DNA of 64,000 nucleotides from Purpureocillium takamizusanense (lineage: Eukaryota; Ascomycota; Sordariomycetes; Hypocreales; Ophiocordycipitaceae). The stretch covers positions 4,216,001-4,280,000 of the forward strand of contig NC_063069.1 of NCBI RefSeq assembly GCF_022605165.1. Reading direction: 5' to 3'. The position numbers and the translations under genes were made by a program. Numbering within the stretch: the first letter of the stretch is position 1; every line of letters begins with the position of its first letter. The notes under the pieces were generated by a model. That model searched no databases. It worked only from the letters and a program-made list of their open reading frames with translations, and was not told the origin of the DNA. Positions 57,651 through 64,000 of this stretch are shown here, in pieces.

Positions 57651-58061
57651 GCTGGTGATGATGGCCGCAGCATCAAGTCGAGTCTCCTGGCGCAGACCTA
57701 GACTTCCGTTGATCCAGCTCCCCTACACCAGGCAGAGCCCGGCGATGGAACTTTTTTTTTTTAGAGTGTGACGACGTCCAGTACGGCAGCAACGGTATCA
57801 AGACGTCTCGGGCAACCAAATTTCTACTTACAAAGTCCTCTAACTAAAAATCCAATCAGTCGACAGTCGCAGCCGTGCCTTGAGGAACGTAGTTCCGAGA
57901 GGTTTTATGCCCCACCCGCGGCCACCTGTAGCCACCTTTCCCCCCTCGCTTTCCGCCTCTCCTGTTGGCCCGCTCCGCTCGCTTTCGTTGGTGCTCGTGT
58001 CGCACAGAGGACAGCCACAGGCCGTATACTATCGTACAGCGGGCCAACCCACTCTAGAAAC

Positions 58062-58080
58062 GGCTGCCTAGCAGGCAGCC
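58062..58080. repeat. Perfect short hairpin
   Basis: Arms GGCTGCCT and AGGCAGCC flank a 3-nt loop. A CTAA tetranucleotide follows 8 bases after the stem (58089-58092). It could be a transposon end structure or a terminator-like fold. Confidence 0.6.
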
Positions 58081-58472
58081 GTCACTGCCTAAATTGGCAT
58101 AGCTTTCCTTTGTGTACAGGGGAAGGCAACCCGGTCGCGGGTTGCGCAAAAGGCCTTGAGGAACGAAGTTGGGCAGTTTATCAGCTCTGGTCGTGAAATT
58201 GAAGATCGGATGAAGATCCGTGTAGAAATGTGGGGATTAGGAATCTGCAGGAAACGCGAGCGAGTGAAGGCGCCTGTTAGATTGGCTGGGATACCCCTGA
58301 GTCACTACTGAGAAGTGAGCGAATGATCCGGTGCTACGTGTTGGAAAAAAAAAAGCAATGAACGGGCAGGAACAAGGGGTATAAGAATTTTAAAAGTGCC
58401 AGAAAGGCAATCAAATTGGAGTCTTCCTCTATTATGTTGTTTATTCTCTTCGGTCCTAAATTCGGATAGGCC

Positions 58473-59027
58473 ATGGCGACACTACCTGTGCGATTCGAAT
58501 TTTATTGCAATGGAGGGGAAGAAACGTTAAATTTCGCGCATGACATCCCTCATGAGCTCGTTCGACAGAGTCAGTTCGTTGGAGAAGGCAGTGCATATGA
58601 TAATTGCTTTTTGGCGGCGGTGACGCCCGTCTTGAAGGCGCGAGCGCAAGCCTGTCAAGACGCGTCAGGCACATTCTGCGAGAACTGTGGATCTGTGGCA
58701 ACAAACATCCTACAGCATGTCATGTCGTGGCTTAACAAGGCGGGCGACCCGTTCATTGGGGTCTATGTTTGCGCCGTATGTGAGGGGGGCGGCGGGTGCG
58801 AGATGGAGCTACGACAGGAGCTTGGGGACATCATGGCGGAGATGAGGCGTACTCCAAACAAAGAACCTTCGGCGCAGTGCAGAGAGGTTGTCATGTGCAA
58901 GGTTTGCGGAGAGACAGCTGGAGTGAAGAAATGCGGAGGATGTTGGACAGTCGGATACTGTAGCAGAGATCACCAAAAAGGGGACTGGAAGGTTCATAAG
59001 AGAGCCTGCAAGCGGTACACGTCATGA
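58473..59027 (+). CDS. MYND-type zinc finger protein
   Basis: This intronless gene encodes 184 aa. The C-terminal MYND finger is complete: CKVCGE, KKCGGCWTVGYCS, DHQKGDWKVHKRAC. It supplies the seven Cys and one His that bind two zincs in this protein-interaction domain. The first 130 residues are not a recognised domain but carry extra Cys pairs (FCENCG, VCAVCEGGGGC), so a further zinc site is possible. MYND proteins often bind proline-rich partners in chromatin or regulatory complexes. The stop is only 58 bp from the stop of the convergent 497-aa gene, so their 3' UTRs must overlap. Its place beside a Helitron makes captured cargo possible, but a resident gene is equally likely. Confidence 0.8.
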   Translation: MATLPVRFEFYCNGGEETLNFAHDIPHELVRQSQFVGEGSAYDNCFLAAVTPVLKARAQACQDASGTFCENCGSVATNILQHVMSWLNKAGDPFIGVYVCAVCEGGGGCEMELRQELGDIMAEMRRTPNKEPSAQCREVVMCKVCGETAGVKKCGGCWTVGYCSRDHQKGDWKVHKRACKRYTS

Positions 59028-59085
59028 GCGTTACCCGACACAACGGAAGGAAGTCGCGAGATAGTGACCTTCCAGTATATTTGGT

Positions 59086-60635
59086 TCATTTCTTCTGAGA
59101 TAGCGGTTTGTTTCCATGGTCTTGCCCTTCGGTGATTCGAGCGGGTCCTTGAAATTTCTTTGGAGGCTGGCGAACACGTTGAGGTCGGGACGGGTCGGAC
59201 GTTGACGTCTTGGATGATGCAGAGTCAGGTACATTCTGAGTTGCGGGCGGGCCGACACTTGGGCCGTCGACGCCATCATAGCTGTCTTGTGAGACGGAGT
59301 CGTCGGTGTCGCAGGCAGCGACAATGGTTGATGAAATAGGGGAAAGCCGCGGCCGCTTTGACGGTGTTTGAGTAGGGCTAGGAGACCGTCTCTTGTTGGA
59401 GCCACTTGCGGAGGTTGGGGCCAGGGACACGGGTGTCGCAGGCGCGGTGCCGCTCGGAGGCGGGTTCCGTTTCCTTGTGGAGGTGAAGCGAGCCATGGCA
59501 TCGTCATATTCGGAGACAGTCCCGACAGGTCTCTTTGGCGTCGTGGGAGAAGCTTTGCTTGCGAGCGGATGATTGAAAGCGGTCTTGTCGAGGAAGGTCC
59601 AAGTATCGGGGACAACTATAAAAACGTAGTCCTGCTCGAAGGCCGGAGGCTGCCGCATCAAGCCGTGGGCTAGCAGCCCGGCCACCTTTCCTGTGCACGT
59701 GAATGGCGCGCCTGGCTGGAACTGGGAGTCACGTCTCTCTACCATCTTCTTGCAGAGTGAGGTCCAGGGATTGGCATGAACAGGAAACATGACAAAGACT
59801 TGGAAGGGATGGAATCCTCTGAACGGCGTTTTGTCGGGTGTCCCGGGGCATAAAAACGTTGATAGCTGCACGAACCCACAGCATTTGAGTTGCGCTTCGT
59901 CGAAAGCGGAGGCGATGTTCTCGTGAAGGCGGTCCAGGCCGGCGCCGATGACGGGGCCGGTGAAGGAGACAATCGGCATCATGGAGGGGGTTGAGGTTGA
60001 TGAGCAGAGAAGGCGAGGGGATACTCTGGAGTGAAGTGGTCAAGGAGCCATGGCCGCAGCTGGCGTGGCACGGGAACTTACGGCTGGAAACTGTGATCGC
60101 GCACAACGAAGACAGGTATGGTGTACTCGTCGACCTTGTCTTCGTCCGACTCGAGACCATCACGCCTCTCAAGCTCCCACGCGAGGGCAAAAGGATGGAC
60201 ACGGCCGGTCATGAAAAACCACTGGTCAGCCCACTCGGAAGCATCAATCTGTTGGTTGTACAATGAGATGTTCAAACTGAAAAAGACAGACGGTGGAGTC
60301 GTCCCGGAGCCGTCTGCGATCGGGGCGTAGTCTGGGGTCAAAAGCCACTGGGGACTGGGCAACTGGATTTTGGCGAGGGTCTCGGCATTGAGGCCCTTCA
60401 CATGATGTTCATCGGGGTTGGCGAACCTGACCGGAGCAGCACAAGGTTGGAGGAAGGCCATCATGGACATGTCTCCTCCAACATATTTCTGACTGTCTAG
60501 AGGTTTTCGGTCGAGGCCGGGGAGGGCCTGTCGCTGTTGAGAGGCGGACATTGCTTGAAACGGAGAGTAGCGAATGGTGATCCAGGCTCGTGGAGTCGTG
60601 ATCTGGGCATAGCGGCCTTCGGTGCTGGGGGCCAT
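59086..60635 (-). CDS. Unrecognised 497-aa protein divergent from the Helitron gene
   Basis: Two exons, 60635-60082 and 60025-59086, are joined by a 56-nt intron (donor GTAAGT, branch CTTGACCAC, acceptor CTCCAG) that restores frame. Read separately, the two frames would be two shorter proteins. The ATG at 60635 is the first in frame (the frame upstream starts only at GTG). I do not recognise the family. Residues about 1-310 look folded, with beta-rich aromatic blocks PRAWITIRYSPF, SVFFSLNISLYN, ADQWFFMTGRVHPFAL, TPFRGFHPFQVFVMFP and FTCTGKVAGLLAHG, then DYVFIVVPDTWTFLD. The last 170 residues are Ser/Pro-rich and basic, with a nuclear signal-like SKRPRL. The strand-like TGKV...VFIVVPDTW pattern is compatible with an OB fold, as in the RPA-like partners of some plant Helitrons; that is a hypothesis only. 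Confidence 0.65.
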
Positions 60636-61143
60636 AAATTGCTGGTGAAGCAAGTAGGAAGTTTGGAGATATATGGACGTCAAAGTGTCGGGAAGGCACG
60701 ATGGAAGAAGTAGCGGTGGACGATTCTTGCGTGTTGTGTCATAAAGGAGGTGCACGGGCAGGGAATATTGGTTGGGTTTGAGGAGTTTGAAACTTGAGTC
60801 TCTCTAGCTCCTTGCAGAGTCGGACAGTAACGGTGGTTGGCAAAAGAAACGCTGCATGATTTGGTTCAAGTTCGCTGCCGAGGTGGGTATCGCGCAATGG
60901 AGTGGCGGACAGAGAGGGCAAAAGAGACGCATTGGTCTGGTTTTAGGTGAATTTGACGACGATCCTTACCAAGCGAAAGATTTTTGTTTCTTCGTGGCGG
61001 AGCTCATTCTGTGGCAGAAGGAGGGCAGGGCCCGTGGTTGAGGAGGTGGGAGGGAAGATTGGTATAAAGTGGATGGGCTAGATGAGTTGTTTGGAAGTAG
61101 GGGTTGTTATCGGTCTGTAGAAGCCTGCAGGCAGGTCCAACTG
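60636..61143. promoter_or_regulatory. Shared divergent promoter of the 497-aa gene and the Helitron gene
   Basis: About 500 bp separate the two start codons. Sequence is AG-rich towards the Helitron gene. In the Helitron frame there is a stop at 61039-61041 and no ATG until 61144, which supports the chosen start. No named factor site was identified. Confidence 0.45.
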
Positions 61144-64000
61144 ATGTCATTGCGTGACGAAGTAAGAGCCATGGATGTGGCCTTCGGCGAGAGAGAACGG
61201 CGTCCGGACGAAGCGGAACAAGAGTCTGGACCTCAGGCCGGCCGTATCAGCCCAGGAAACGGGTCGCCATCGTCGCAACCAGCATTACAAGGCGGTGTAC
61301 CTGCCAACAGTGGTAGATCGTTTGTACGCCTCGAAGCGAAGGCCTCCTCGACGCGATACGTAACGTTCCAGGACGAAACTGCAGCTCTGAAGGAGGCGTA
61401 CGGCGTGGCACAGTGGAACGCGTCTTTTCAGCATGAAACAAGAGTTGCGCCGGAAGCTTACGTCGAAGCGCAGTCATCAACACAATTACCTACTGGCGCC
61501 GGATCAGGGGGCCGGTTGGTACAGGCGCGGCTGCCATTCAAGGTGTCGAAACCGACTTATTTCGCGTTTGACGGGGCAAAGCGCGTGACATACCGCCTTG
61601 ACCGGCCGGGGCCACGGGTGAGCCTTGAAATGGGGCCTCGAGAGGCGGGTCAGGATCCGCATGCTCGAACTGCATTTCGACCGTCCGGGCCGGCATCGGG
61701 TCCGATTGAGGAAATACCTGCAGGTTCTAGCCAGTACTGTGGGCCTCGAGGCAACGTGGAAGTATGGAGGGTAGCGGCCCCGAACGGCCATGCAGCAAAG
61801 AGGCCTAGATCGCGGGGGTTGGGAGCGTCTCTTGCACGGCCCGGCCGGGGGAAGAAGGTAGGACAGAGCCGGACGCCGCTAAACGTGGGTTCTGCGCCTT
61901 TGCGGCCTCTTCACGCAACGGCAGAGGGGGTCGATGGGAGCCAAGCGCAAAGAAAGCGAACATGCCTAGCTGAGGACGAAGGCCCTTTGGGGAAACGCAT
62001 GCGAATGGACGAAACAAAGGGGTGGACGTTAAATGAGCAAGCGGATGCCTTAGCCAGTGTCGTCTGCCATCTCGAAGACCAGCACGAGTTGACCGAGCGA
62101 TTGTCCAGGGAGCAGACATGGTGCGTGCCGATCCCACACGAAAAAAAGGTCTCAACGGCCCGAGATTTCTACCGAGCCTTCCACGACAAGAGGACGCTAC
62201 CGATCCACACCTGCTGTGTGTGTTATCGCAAACGCACGGAGCAGGAGCTTGGGAACATTGCCTGGGAGGAGTGGGAGCTGAGACGGCCACTTGCGCGTGG
62301 CCGTTCCCCTTTCACCTGCCCGTCTTGTTTCCCCAGCGGCTCTCCCGTGGCTATTTGCGGGGAGTGCGAGCGGTACCTGAGCCGTGGAAGTCTGTCTCCG
62401 GCAAGCCAGCTTCACAGCCGGCTCGGCTGCGAGCATATGTTTCCGGAGGAGCTTAAAGGGTTGTCCCCAGTCGAGGAGAAGCTGATCGCGCCGAATTCTT
62501 GCTATGGCCTCTTTACGCGGCACTCTGTCTCGACTGGGCAGAGGCAGGATGTCAAGTACCCGAAGCACATCAAGGGCCATGTCACGGTATTCCCAAACAA
62601 CGTACAAGAGCTTGTGACTGATGTGTTGCCGCATCCGCTCCTGAGAGTCATGGACGAGATCTGTGTCTCATGGCAGGGCCCGGAAAAGCCGTCACACAGT
62701 GATCTATCGGGGTTGCTGTCGGTCAGGCGGCGCGTAGTCGAGAGAGCGCTCGTCTGGTTGAAGCGGCACAACCCTCACTATGCCAACATCAGGATTGACA
62801 CGGCCGAGATGGACAGTTGGGGGCCATCAGTGGACGGTGTCCCGGCAGCCGTATACGGACGCATGGAGCGGCATGAACCGTCTGCGTGGGAAAAGACGCG
62901 AACGGCGCATGTCGTGCCACCTGCGGAACGGGGCCTGGACGAAGGAGGCCCGGTGGCGATCGAGGAGATCTTGGCATCCCTCACCGGCGAGCAGGACCCT
63001 GGAGAAGGGGATGTCAACGAAAATCGAGCAGACAAGAGTGATGAGGCCGCAGGCAGTGGGCGCGGCGGAGGTGTCACCGAGGTGATTGACGAGGTGACGT
63101 CGTCCGGCATGTTCCCACTGGATGGGGCGCCGGACGTGGCCGACGCCGAGAAGTTGCGCTTTGCGTGTCATGCCGTTAGCGGCGCAGCGGGCGTCGGCCG
63201 TGCGGGTCCGTCTGCCCGGATACAAACGTCGGATGGAGGACCGTCGGCAACAGGGGATGGTGGCGAGGCGTTCATAAGCGTTTCTCGGGGAGACGACTTT
63301 GCTGATTCGTCGGAAGCGGCCTTCTTTGCCAAAACGTTCCCTACTCTGCTGCCGTTTGGGTTGGGAGGCCCAAAATTGGCGGAAGAGGATGTGGCCGACG
63401 GCGCAGCACCTGCGTACTCCGCGATGGCGTTCAGGGCATCGGAAGGCGAGACTGGGGTTGGTGCTCTCGTGGCATCGAGGAATCTCCATCTCCGGGCATG
63501 GGCCGATATCGTACTCCGGCGGCATGGTGGGCGATTCGCAACGCACCACATCTTTGCGTTCCTCGTCTTCAATATGGGGGTGAGGTCGAGAAATCGCCGG
63601 GCGAGCATGCTGAGCGTGACAAGAAACAATTTCCGCAACGTCGAGCGAATAGTGCAGTCAATGACGGCGGAAAGACTGGCGGCAGCAAGCGTGGAGCTGG
63701 AGAAGACGGGTAAGACAAATGATGACGGTGTCAAGGAGCTGCTGAGGAGTCTGTCGCTGTACGGGCATCGGCAGCCTATGTCGAGGGAAGGGCGTTTGAC
63801 CATGCGTCGGAAGATCCAGTCCAACATCGTCGTAGGAGGCGTGCCTGCGATATGGTACACGCTGAATCCAAACGACCTCACGAACCCGGTGAAGCTGCGG
63901 TTGGCAGCGTACCGGATACACGATCCGCGTGCGGCAGAGGCGTTGTTGGAAAGTCTTGAGAATGCATACAAGCGTACGAGGCTGGCCGTATCGGACCCGG
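61144..64000 (+). mobile_element. Helitron Rep-helicase gene (RepHel), 5' part, cut by window end
   Basis: One frame stays open for 952 codons from the ATG at 61144 to the window end; it has no stop, so the 3' half lies outside. The first 350 residues are variable and basic, with RKRTCLAED and GKRMRMDE as possible nuclear signals. Next is a zinc-rich part (CCVCYRKR, FTCPSCF, ICGECERYL; about 355-410). It leads into a DUF6570-like domain with PEELKGLSPVEEKLI, KGHVTVFPNNVQELV, VRRRVVERALVWLKRHNP (to about 550). An acidic linker follows. From about residue 780 the Helitron-like N domain begins: LRAWADIVLRRHGGRF, NFRNVERIV, then IQSNIVVGGVPAIWYTLNPNDLTNPV, the start of the rolling-circle Rep module. 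The HUH nuclease and Pif1-type helicase should follow beyond 64000. No stop or frameshift is seen. Confidence 0.85.

Larger units (their letters stand above)
56798..58472. other. Spacer with tandem duplication, direct repeats and a hairpin
   Basis: This 1.7 kb stretch after SCS7 holds no convincing gene. It contains an imperfect 170-bp tandem duplication (about 57310-57650), an 18-base direct repeat pair (57877-57894 and 58153-58170), and a perfect hairpin at 58062-58080. The right 200 bp is the promoter of the MYND gene. Confidence 0.55.

Noticed and set aside
58081..58092. Definite Helitron 3' end at the CTAA after the hairpin
   Set aside because: The next base is A where a canonical insertion would be followed by T, and no second copy is available to confirm the boundary.
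1..64000. tRNA, 5S or other rRNA genes
   Set aside because: I scanned by eye for the GGTTCRANNCC B-box and clover-leaf arms on both strands and found none; a covariance search would be decisive.

Overview
The window looks like nuclear DNA of a filamentous ascomycete (Pezizomycotina). Sordariomycetes, and Hypocreales within it, is my best guess from gene content and spacer style, but I cannot name a genus. The case rests on GC-rich coding sequence, GT-AG introns mostly 49-81 nt with CTNAC/CTRAY-like branch sites, pyrimidine-rich leaders, and typical fungal families: a WSC-type wall sensor, a DUF300/TMEM184 protein, THO2, MET2, a PHO84-type transporter and SCS7.

Left and middle (1-46.5 kb) form an ordinary but loosely packed chromosomal arm. 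In order: a large Kelch-like single-pass membrane protein (+), a PI-PLC X-domain phosphodiesterase (-), an 8 kb gene-poor spacer, a WSC-domain sensor (+, 4 exons), a DUF300 membrane protein (-, 4 exons), the mRNA-export subunit THO2 (-, 3 exons) divergent from homoserine O-acetyltransferase MET2 (+, 2 exons), a PHO84-type phosphate transporter (+, 6 exons), a small cysteine-rich secreted protein (-), and a 516-aa conserved-looking protein of unknown function (-). Spacers are long (1-8 kb), rich in simple repeats, and hold recurrent short palindromes built on GTACCTA and TACGTA.

The right side (about 47-64 kb) is an accessory, transposon-bearing island. It holds a decayed MULE transposase with two in-frame TAG stops and a frameshift, a hAT transposase fragment, an intronless FAD dehydrogenase of bacterial type, a spacer with a coding-like relic, then fatty-acid 2-hydroxylase SCS7 (+). 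Next come a 170-bp tandem duplication and a MYND-finger gene (+). At the end is a divergent pair: a 497-aa unrecognised nuclear-type protein (-) and the first 952 codons of an open Helitron Rep-helicase reading frame (+) that runs off the window.

The core genes are housekeeping or surface functions without an obvious shared pathway. The most interesting unit is the right-end pair (Helitron RepHel plus its divergent partner, with the MYND gene next to it), which may be a multi-gene Helitron or Helitron-captured module. The undamaged RepHel frame contrasts with the stop-riddled MULE 10 kb away.
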